Below, one piece after another: positions 20,115 to 26,098 of a stretch of DNA of 26,098 nt. The stretch comes from Patescibacteria group bacterium (lineage in GTDB: Bacteria; Patescibacteriota; Patescibacteriia; 2-12-FULL-60-25): contig JAGOUA010000001.1 in the NCBI GenBank assembly GCA_018061485.1, positions 1 to 26,098 on the forward strand, in the 5' to 3' direction. How positions within the stretch are numbered: the stretch's first letter is position 1; each line of letters begins with the position of its first letter. Under the pieces are notes generated by a model. That model worked only from the letters and a program-made list of their open reading frames with translations. It searched no databases and was not told where the DNA came from. Position numbers and translations under genes: made by a program.

Positions 20115-22778
20115 TTATACCGCCCGATTCCACGCGTAAGAAGCGAGCGATCCCCACGTAGGACCAATCTTCGCCTCCACCTGTAAATGCACGCCGATAT
20201 CCGCCACCGTCTCCATCAGGCGACAGATGTTTGGCACGACGGTATCCACCAATTCGGGAGACATTTCAAACACCAATTCATCGTGCACCTGGAGCAACTG
20301 ACGCACCTTCCACCCTTCACGCGTCACCCGCTCTTCGACGGCGATCATCGCCAGCTTAAGCACGTCAGCTTCAGTCCCCTGGATAGGCATATTTATCGCC
20401 ATACGCTCGGCCTGAGCACGCACCATCGCGGACGAAGCAAGAATGTCGGGCGTTGCTCGACGACGTCCGAAAACCGTTTCTACATACCCACGTTCTCGCG
20501 CCAGCCGCTTTGTCTCTTCAAGGTACTGCTTTAACTGCGGATAGACGGCAAAATACTTGGCGATAAATTGCTTCGCTTCACCAAAGCTCACACCCGCTCC
20601 CTGCGACAAGCCATGCGCTCCCTGACCATACAAGACGCCAAAGTTGACCGCCTTCGCCGCGCGCCGCTGCTCGTCCGTTACTTGTTCCAAGGGGATCTGC
20701 CACATAGCAGCAGCCGTTGTTTTATGAATGTCACCACCTTGCGCAAACACGCGCAACAACGCCTCGTCTTTTGCGAGCGCCGCCGCGATACGAAGCTCGA
20801 TCTGGGAATAGTCGCATGATACCAGAACCATGTCCGGAGACGCGACAAACGCCTCACGAATACGTCGACCAAGCTCCGTACGAATAGGAATATTCTGCAG
20901 GTTTGGATTGACCGAGGACAATCTTCCCGTACTTGCCACCGTCTGTTCGAAGGTCGTGTGAATACGCCCCGAAGCATCCGCGAGCGTCGGCAAAGGAAGA
21001 ATGTAGGTCGAAAGCAGCTTTGACCGTTCGCGATATTCTTCAATCTGCTCGATGATAGGGTGCATCCCACGCAGCTTTTCCAGTTCTGACGACGCTGTCG
21101 AGAACCCTGTTTTTCCCTTTTTTATCCCCTCGCTAGAAAGGTGCAAATCCTGAAATAAAACCTGAGCAAGTTGCGCCGGAGACGCGGGATTGAACGGCCT
21201 GCCGACGCTTGCGTGCATCACTGATTCCAAGCCTTGAAGCTCGCGCACAAGCTCCTGCTCAAGAACGCGAAGATACCCAGAATCCACACAGATACCGCGT
21301 CGCTCTAATCGAAAGAGGACGGGGATCAAGGGAAGGTCGAGGTTTGTATACACCGTTTCGAGTCCAGACGCTTGCAACTTCTCCTTCAATACGCGAGCTA
21401 GCGTCGGAAGCAGCATCGCCTGCTCAACGGATGATCCCGCTCCTTGATACGTCGTGTAGATTCCGCATACCGATTCAAAGGTTGGGCGTGGGCTGTTTGC
21501 CTCCAAAACATACGCCGCGATCTGCGTATCACCTCCACACTGCGTGAATTCTGCCGTAGGGGTAGCGAGCGCGTGAAACGCCTCTTTCGCGCCATGAAAC
21601 ACCAGATCCTTGCCTCGTGTAGCGAGGAGCGTGAAACATCCCCCTCGATCAAATAAGATCTCGCTTCCCACGAGCAGCGCTCCATCTTGTTGACCAAGCC
21701 ATACCGCCGGTGGCACCATCGACCCTCCGGGCTGCACCACGACACCAACCCAGCCTTCATGCTTGGCGAGCCACATCTCTACTTCCTCGAGGGCGCGCGC
21801 TTCGTGAACCGTCGGTGCGATCGCGCAGGCTACACGCTCTTCAGAACCAGCTGACTGGTTCGGCGAGACATTCACACGCGAAGACGTAGAACGCGCGGGC
21901 GAAGAACCCCCTGCGGACTTTGGTAGCAATGACGTAAACCCATACGAGCGTAAAAACGCACAAAATGCCTCCGAGGTGGGCGAAAGGGGGGTCGGGCCCA
22001 ATGCCCATACCGCGGGAGCGTCCGTCCGAATCGTGACCAAGCTACGCAAACCCACCAACTCGTGCTCGCCCGCTAATAACGCCTGTCGCTGACGTGGCGT
22101 CATCTCGCTCGACGGATCACGCGCGGCTCGCATAATTCCCTCAACATCGCCATACGTATCAATCAGCTCTTTCGCACCTTTTTCACCAATCCCTTTTATG
22201 CCCGGAATATTATCGGAAGCATCTCCGCGCAACATTTTATAATCGATAATCTGCGCTGGGGTGAGCCCAAAGATCTCGTGCATATTCTCGGTTGTCACCT
22301 CTTGTATATCGCTCATCCCTTTGCGGAATAACCGTACAGACACGTGTTCTTGGATCAGCTGCAGCAAGTCTCGATCACCCGTATAAATCGCTACATCCCA
22401 CCCTTCGCGCTTTGCGCGAAGAGCCAGCGTACCAATCACATCATCGGCCTCAAACCCTTCAACGCTCACAGACGGCACACCTAAAAGCGCAAAGCCCTCT
22501 TGAATAAGGGGGATTTGTTCGTAGAGCGCGTCCTCTTGCTTCACGCGATGGGCTTTATAGGCCTCGAACGCCTTATGACGAAACGTACCACCGGCAACAT
22601 CCCAGCACGCAAGCAGCGCGTCGGGCGTTTCTTTCTGCAGACTTTTGAGGACGGCCATCATTACGCCATACAGCGCATTCACTCGCTGACCGTTCGGCGC
22701 CGTAAGATCAGGAATCGCATGCCACGCTCGATGAAGGAGCGCGTTTGCATCTAACAAAAAGAGACGTTTGGAAGACAT
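20115..22778 (-). CDS. polA: DNA polymerase I with 5' nuclease, degenerate proofreading domain
   Basis: An 887-residue family A polymerase. Residues 1-~290: 5'-3' exonuclease with D10 (LLDANALLHR), FEADDVIG, YTGDRDLLQL and the helix-hairpin-helix GIKGIGEKGAKELI. Residues ~310-490 occupy the 3'-5' exonuclease position, but the metal-binding D-x-E motif is replaced by VVVQPGG and the other exonuclease aspartates are not evident, so proofreading is probably lost. Residues ~490-887: polymerase with motif A CDYSQIELR (D656), motif B RRAAKAVNFGVLYGQG, and motif C QVHDELVFE (D833). It fills gaps and removes RNA primers in lagging-strand synthesis and repair. The start codon lies 6 nt behind a TAGGCT -10-like box; no Shine-Dalgarno. 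Confidence 0.97.
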   Translation of the reverse strand: MSSKRLFLLDANALLHRAWHAIPDLTAPNGQRVNALYGVMMAVLKSLQKETPDALLACWDVAGGTFRHKAFEAYKAHRVKQEDALYEQIPLIQEGFALLGVPSVSVEGFEADDVIGTLALRAKREGWDVAIYTGDRDLLQLIQEHVSVRLFRKGMSDIQEVTTENMHEIFGLTPAQIIDYKMLRGDASDNIPGIKGIGEKGAKELIDTYGDVEGIMRAARDPSSEMTPRQRQALLAGEHELVGLRSLVTIRTDAPAVWALGPTPLSPTSEAFCAFLRSYGFTSLLPKSAGGSSPARSTSSRVNVSPNQSAGSEERVACAIAPTVHEARALEEVEMWLAKHEGWVGVVVQPGGSMVPPAVWLGQQDGALLVGSEILFDRGGCFTLLATRGKDLVFHGAKEAFHALATPTAEFTQCGGDTQIAAYVLEANSPRPTFESVCGIYTTYQGAGSSVEQAMLLPTLARVLKEKLQASGLETVYTNLDLPLIPVLFRLERRGICVDSGYLRVLEQELVRELQGLESVMHASVGRPFNPASPAQLAQVLFQDLHLSSEGIKKGKTGFSTASSELEKLRGMHPIIEQIEEYRERSKLLSTYILPLPTLADASGRIHTTFEQTVASTGRLSSVNPNLQNIPIRTELGRRIREAFVASPDMVLVSCDYSQIELRIAAALAKDEALLRVFAQGGDIHKTTAAAMWQIPLEQVTDEQRRAAKAVNFGVLYGQGAHGLSQGAGVSFGEAKQFIAKYFAVYPQLKQYLEETKRLARERGYVETVFGRRRATPDILASSAMVRAQAERMAINMPIQGTEADVLKLAMIAVEERVTREGWKVRQLLQVHDELVFEMSPELVDTVVPNICRLMETVADIGVHLQVEAKIGPTWGSLASYAWNRAV

Positions 22779-22784
22779 ACTTGG

Positions 22785-22790
22785 AGCCTA
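22785..22790 (-). promoter_or_regulatory. Possible -10 box of polA
   Basis: TAGGCT, preceded by TGC, on the minus strand, with 6 nt to the ATG, again predicting a leaderless start. No good -35. The call rests mainly on the repeated spacing pattern. Confidence 0.3.
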
Positions 22791-22820
22791 GCACATACGC
22801 TTTTAGTCTGTCTTCCTAAC

Positions 22821-22852
22821 AAAAAACACCGCTCATGAAGCGATGTGTTTTT
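22821..22852 (-). terminator. Terminator of tRNA-Cys
   Basis: A long stem (AAAAACAC...GTGTTTTT with an inner CGCT/AGCG and one bulge) starting 2 bp after the CCA, with six T on the minus strand. It also separates the tRNA from polA. Confidence 0.75.
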
Positions 22853-22854
22853 CT

Positions 22855-22929
22855 TGGAGGCGTGAGTGGGAATCGAACCCACGTATAAGAGTTTTGCAGA
22901 CTCCTGCCTTACCACTTGGCGACCACGCC
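22855..22929 (-). tRNA. tRNA-Cys (anticodon GCA), CCA encoded
   Basis: 75-nt cloverleaf: acceptor GGCGTGG/TCACGCC, anticodon stem GGAGT/ACTCT with loop CTGCAAA, T-arm GTGGG-TTCGATT-CCCAC, discriminator U73, which is the cysteine identity base, then genomic CCA. The 251 bp between it and the 3D-domain gene (22930-23180) hold nothing I recognise except a terminator at the far end. Confidence 0.95.
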
Positions 22930-23161
22930 TTACGTGTGGAGCGATTCGTTTGACGCCCTATGCGCGCTTCCTTCGAAAAAATCCTCATCGTACGAATATG
23001 TACGCCTCCGGTTTTTCCTCTGTCCAGCGCATCATAGGTCATTCAAACGCTTTCGCTCCTAAAGACCCTTCTTTAAAAACTCTGCGTCTTTCCTTGCTCC
23101 TACTTTTTACATGATGCCAGAATCCTAACAAATCCGGCACAGAAGGGGAAGAGGGGGGACC

Positions 23162-23182
23162 AAAAACCCCCGATTGGGGGTT
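23162..23182 (-). terminator. Terminator of the 3D-domain gene, overlapping its stop
   Basis: Stem AACCCCC/GGGGGTT with a 4-nt loop, followed on the minus strand by a T-run. The first stem bases are part of the TAA stop codon. Confidence 0.85.
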
Positions 23183-23759
23183 AGTTGGAAGCCTTTGCGG
23201 CTGCAAGCTCTGCTTTAAGCTTTGCTACTTCAAGCTTTTTGAGGGCGAGCTCTTGGCGCTTTGCCTCAGCACGCTTGGCGTACAACGTTTTTCCATCACC
23301 CATCTCAACGATCTCAATAGTGACGTTGCGATGCAAGCCGAACTTACGAGCCGTGGATTTTTCTTTCATCCACACGTCCATACGGTACCAATACCGCTTA
23401 TTCATGCGATCATGCACCACGAACACCTTGTCGCCAAACAACTCTGGAATACGCACCTTCGTCCCGAACGGAAGAAAGTTCGCCGCCACCATCCCGTCAT
23501 ACGTGGTGGTTCCATCAGCAGCCGTAAATGGGTCCTCGTCACACTCTTCTACCGCCGATGTGTACGCCGTCATATCCGCCTTATACGTACGAATTGGCTT
23601 AAGAGCGTGATCATACTGAAGAACCGGCGCGTCATGAGCGGCGACCGTCGTCGTTTTGGAAGAAGATACCTGTGCATGCGCAACAGGGATAGACGTAAAT
23701 CCAAGAACAAGCGACAATACCGTAAGACCGAGCTGACGAAGAAGAGAAGTAGTGGTCAT
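23181..23759 (-). CDS. Secreted 3D-domain protein (MltA/RpfB-type catalytic fold)
   Basis: A 192-residue protein counted from ATG 23757-23759. Signal peptide ~1-29 (LGLTVLSLVLGF...AHA). The 3D domain at about residues 60-145 has TAYTSAVEECDEDPFTAADG, FGTKVRIP and FVVHDRMNKRYWYRMDVWM; the Asp-rich elements correspond to the family's conserved aspartates. Such domains occur in lytic transglycosylases and resuscitation-promoting or stationary-phase wall proteins, so peptidoglycan cleavage is likely. The C-terminal ~35 residues are an Ala/Lys/Glu/Leu coiled coil (LKKLEVAKLKAELAAAK). An upstream in-frame TTG (23804) is rejected because it lies within the 5' hairpin and adds residues before the signal peptide. 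It has a consensus promoter and an attenuator-like leader, and is divergent from the PBP gene. Confidence 0.85.
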   Translation of the reverse strand: MTTTSLLRQLGLTVLSLVLGFTSIPVAHAQVSSSKTTTVAAHDAPVLQYDHALKPIRTYKADMTAYTSAVEECDEDPFTAADGTTTYDGMVAANFLPFGTKVRIPELFGDKVFVVHDRMNKRYWYRMDVWMKEKSTARKFGLHRNVTIEIVEMGDGKTLYAKRAEAKRQELALKKLEVAKLKAELAAAKASN

Positions 23760-23764
23760 AGAAG

Positions 23765-23815
23765 AAAAAACTCGCCTTACGCCCGTGAGTTTCCTCACCG
23801 GCAAAGAACGAGTTT
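23765..23815 (-). promoter_or_regulatory. Attenuator-like hairpin in the 5' leader of the 3D-domain gene
   Basis: On the minus strand a 7-bp outer stem (AAACTCG/CGAGTTT) encloses an inner stem GTGAG-GAAA-CTCAC flanked by GCC/GGC pairs, followed at once by a T-run that ends about 5 nt before the ATG. It lies entirely downstream of the predicted transcript start (~23819), so it is an intrinsic-terminator-like structure inside the 5' UTR. No known riboswitch family is recognised. Confidence 0.6.
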
Positions 23816-23825
23816 CTGAGCCTCT

Positions 23826-23854
23826 ATCATAGCAAAAAACGCCGGTTTTGTCAA
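23826..23854 (-). promoter_or_regulatory. Consensus promoter of the 3D-domain gene
   Basis: TTGACA (23849-23854), exactly 17 bp, TATGAT (23826-23831) on the minus strand: the strongest promoter in the window. Predicted leader about 60 nt. Confidence 0.8.
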
Positions 23855-23859
23855 GTCAT

Positions 23860-23888
23860 TTGATGCATTTTTCCGCTAAAAATAGCCA
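23860..23888 (+). promoter_or_regulatory. Possible promoter of the PBP gene
   Basis: TTGATG (23860-23865), 17 bp, TAGCCA (23883-23888), giving a ~6-nt leader to ATG 23901. Weak match; its -35 lies just past the divergent promoter's -35. Confidence 0.3.
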
Positions 23889-23900
23889 AAAATACGCTCT

Positions 23901-26098
23901 ATGGAAAAGCCTTCCACCAACCACGCACGACCCTCTTGGATCCGTAAACACGGACGCCGTATTATTGTCTGGAGCATCGGTCTTGGAACCGCATTTGCCC
24001 TGATTGGAGGCCTCGCGCTCCTCATTTTTGCGGCCGTCGTGAGCCGAGATCTCCCCAATCCAGACTCCCTCTCTACTCGAACCATCGCCCAATCCACCAA
24101 AATCTACGATCGCACAGGACAGGTGCTCCTGTACGAGATTCATGGCGATGAACGACGTACACTCGTCCCTATTGAGCAGATCCCCCTAAGTCTACAGCAC
24201 GCAACCGTCGCAATCGAGGATCGTAAGTTTTACGAGCATCATGGCGTGGATTGGATGGGACTTGTTCGCGCCGTCGTGCGTAACGCCGCCAAGGGACAGG
24301 GACCCAAGGGTACCTCAACCCTCACGCAGCAACTCGTCCGTAACACCATCATCAGCAACGAACGCAACTACCTCCGCAAGCTCAAGGAGATGATTCTCGC
24401 CCTTCAAATTGAGCGCACGTTCACCAAGGATCAGGTTTTGCAGATGTACTTGAACGAGGTGCCGTATGGGTCCACCCTCTACGGAGCTGAATCTGCCGCA
24501 CAGACCTACTTTGGAAAGTCGGCGCGTGATCTCACCTTGGATGAATCCGCGCTTCTTGCATCGATTCCACAGGCTCCAGATCGGCTGTCTCCCTATGGAA
24601 CGGGCGTGCGTGGCGATAACCGCGATCAGCTTGTCGCGCGCCAAACCCTTGTTCTCGAAAAAATGGCCGAACAGGGCTTTATCACCCAAGAAGAAGCTCG
24701 CGAAGCCATCGATACAGACACGCTCGCCAAGCTTCAACCTCAACGTTTGCGCAACATTCGCGCTCCGCATTTTTCGCTCTACGTCCGCGAGCTCCTTACT
24801 GATCAGTTTGCCGAGCAGGGGGGTATGAAGTTTGTTGAGCAGGGAGGTCTCAAAGTGATCACCAGCCTCGATTGGGATAAACAAGAAGAAGCGGAGAAGC
24901 TCGTGAGCGAATGGGTGCAAAAAAATGGCTCGCGCTACAACTTTAATAATGCCGCCCTTGTTAGCGTCGATCCAAAAACAGGCGAGATCGTGAGTATGGT
25001 GGGGTCGGCGGATTACTTCAACAAGGAAATCCGTGGCAACGTGAACGTGATCATGCAAGGCAAACGCCAACCCGGATCAAGCTTTAAACCAATCGTGTAT
25101 GCCGCCGCCTTCGAAAAAGGGTACTTACCCCAAACCGAGGTTTTTGATTCGCTCACCAGCTTTCCGACCGACGGTCGCGCGTACGAACCGCGCAACTACA
25201 ACTTGCGAGAATACGGCCCCGTATCCCTTCGCAAAGCCTTGCAAGGCTCCCTCAACATCTCTGCGGTCAAAGTCTTGTATCTTGTTGGCGTTGGACGCGC
25301 GTTAGATTTTGGCGAACGCCTTGGCTACACCACGCTTACCGATCGTTCACGCTTTGGCCTTGCCGTTGTGCTCGGCGGCGCCGAAGTTCTTCCTATCGAT
25401 CACGCGCACGCTTTTTCTGCCTTCGCGAATGATGGGGAACAGGCGGCACTCACACCCGTTTTACGCGTGGAAACGCCTGATGGAAAAACGCTTTTTGAAG
25501 CGAAGCCGCAAACCAAGCGCGTCGTCGAACAGCAAACCGCGCGTCTCCTCAACAACGTCATGACCGACAACGAAGCACGTGCGTACGTCTTTGGGAGTAA
25601 GAACAGTCTCACGCTTCCTGATCGACCCGTCGCCACCAAAACTGGTACCACGAACAACTATGTCGATGCTTGGACGGTGGGCTATACCCCAAACCTTGTG
25701 GGCGTCGTGTGGGTGGGGAATACAGACAACAAACCCATGAAGCAGGGAGCGGATAGCTCAAGCGTCGCCGCGCCCTTGTGGCAATCTTTCATGAAGATGG
25801 CGACCGAGAATCTACCGAAAGAATCGTTCCCCGCACCAGAACCACCAGAAACCACCAACCCAGCTCTACTCGGACAGGTCTTCACCAAAAAAGCGCGCGT
25901 AGATAAAATCACCGGTTTACTCGCGAATGAATTCACCCCACCCGAAGCGATCGAAGAACGCTCGTATATCGAACCTCACGATATCTTGTTCTACCTCGAT
26001 AAAGACGACCCTCTGGGACCAGCCCCCACCAATCCTGCGAGCGATCCACACTTTGCCGCGTGGGAACGCAGCGTGGCGGAATGGGCAGATCGCAGCAA
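23901..26098 (+). CDS. Class A penicillin-binding protein (PBP1A-like), 3' end outside window
   Basis: Open from ATG 23901 to the window edge (732 codons, no stop). Short cytoplasmic N-terminus, one transmembrane helix at ~21-46, then a GT51 glycosyltransferase domain at ~65-240: E106 in AIEDRKFYEHHG, TSTLTQQLVRN, RKLKEMILALQIER, YGAESAAQTYFGKS and ESALLASIPQAP. A transpeptidase domain follows from ~335 with all three motifs: SSFK (S393, K396), SLN (S450-N452) and KTGT (580-583). It both polymerises glycan strands and cross-links peptides outside the membrane. The tail past ~630 is Pro/Glu/Ala-rich. No Shine-Dalgarno is seen. It is divergent from the 3D-domain wall protein, pairing wall synthesis with wall turnover. 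Confidence 0.96.
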   Translation, partial: MEKPSTNHARPSWIRKHGRRIIVWSIGLGTAFALIGGLALLIFAAVVSRDLPNPDSLSTRTIAQSTKIYDRTGQVLLYEIHGDERRTLVPIEQIPLSLQHATVAIEDRKFYEHHGVDWMGLVRAVVRNAAKGQGPKGTSTLTQQLVRNTIISNERNYLRKLKEMILALQIERTFTKDQVLQMYLNEVPYGSTLYGAESAAQTYFGKSARDLTLDESALLASIPQAPDRLSPYGTGVRGDNRDQLVARQTLVLEKMAEQGFITQEEAREAIDTDTLAKLQPQRLRNIRAPHFSLYVRELLTDQFAEQGGMKFVEQGGLKVITSLDWDKQEEAEKLVSEWVQKNGSRYNFNNAALVSVDPKTGEIVSMVGSADYFNKEIRGNVNVIMQGKRQPGSSFKPIVYAAAFEKGYLPQTEVFDSLTSFPTDGRAYEPRNYNLREYGPVSLRKALQGSLNISAVKVLYLVGVGRALDFGERLGYTTLTDRSRFGLAVVLGGAEVLPIDHAHAFSAFANDGEQAALTPVLRVETPDGKTLFEAKPQTKRVVEQQTARLLNNVMTDNEARAYVFGSKNSLTLPDRPVATKTGTTNNYVDAWTVGYTPNLVGVVWVGNTDNKPMKQGADSSSVAAPLWQSFMKMATENLPKESFPAPEPPETTNPALLGQVFTKKARVDKITGLLANEFTPPEAIEERSYIEPHDILFYLDKDDPLGPAPTNPASDPHFAAWERSVAEWADRS

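Noticed and set aside
24315..25070. 251-codon frame on the minus strand
   Set aside because: Exactly antisense to the PBP catalytic domains, which carry all expected motifs on the plus strand.

Overview
The window is about 26 kb of gene-dense bacterial DNA using the standard code (TAA, TAG and TGA all serve as stops). The style points to a Patescibacteria (CPR) genome, probably of the Parcubacteria/Uhrbacteria type. The reasons are a DNA polymerase I without proofreading residues, secreted proteins of the 'SSTNYQI' type, tRNAs with encoded CCA, tiny intergenic gaps, and many start codons placed almost directly behind a -10 promoter box with no Shine-Dalgarno. This placement is inference from content, not from a marker-gene tree.

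Layout. 1-1319: 3' part of a ComM/YifB AAA+ ATPase. 1537-3045: LysM-LysM-M23 peptidoglycan hydrolase. 3226-3753: an unrecognised small protein. 3858-4649: a lipoprotein. 4676-5458 (minus): an AT-richer nucleotidyltransferase, followed at 5597-5692 by an orphan copy of the lipoprotein gene's last 32 codons. 5873-5948: tRNA-Ala(GGC). 5986-8857 (minus): a hypothetical protein coupled by 1 bp to an O-antigen-ligase-like membrane protein with a TPR tail. 8899-17373 (minus): four tightly packed genes for secreted or surface proteins, namely a small beta-rich secreted protein, a DUF916-like membrane-anchored protein, an 897-residue membrane protein with carboxypeptidase-regulatory-like domains, and a 1305-residue propeller/adhesin-like protein. 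17374-18559: a long non-coding region. 18560-18836: tRNA-Ala(CGC) and tRNA-Arg(CCT) on the minus strand. 18944-19210: rpsT. 19240-22778 (minus): holA and polA. 22855-22929: tRNA-Cys. 23181-23759 (minus): a 3D-domain cell-wall protein behind a hairpin leader. 23901-end: a class A penicillin-binding protein, cut by the window edge.

The most striking region is 17.4-18.7 kb. It holds five perfect copies of the parS centromere sequence TGTTTCACGTGAAACA within 720 bp. Three of them are carried by a ~155-bp tandem repeat and one sits at the heart of a perfect 40-bp palindrome. Two perfect DnaA-box matches and two near matches lie just to the right. No parA, parB or dnaA gene is in the window. The region is a good candidate for the chromosome's centromere and perhaps its replication origin, though by eye the base skew does not flip cleanly there.

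Functionally the window mixes replication (polA, holA, parS), translation (rpsT, four tRNAs) and cell envelope (M23 hydrolase, 3D-domain protein, PBP, lipoprotein, O-antigen-ligase-like protein, surface-protein operon). The four-gene surface operon is reminiscent in layout of WxL/DUF916 loci of Firmicutes and is the best candidate for an undescribed protein system here.
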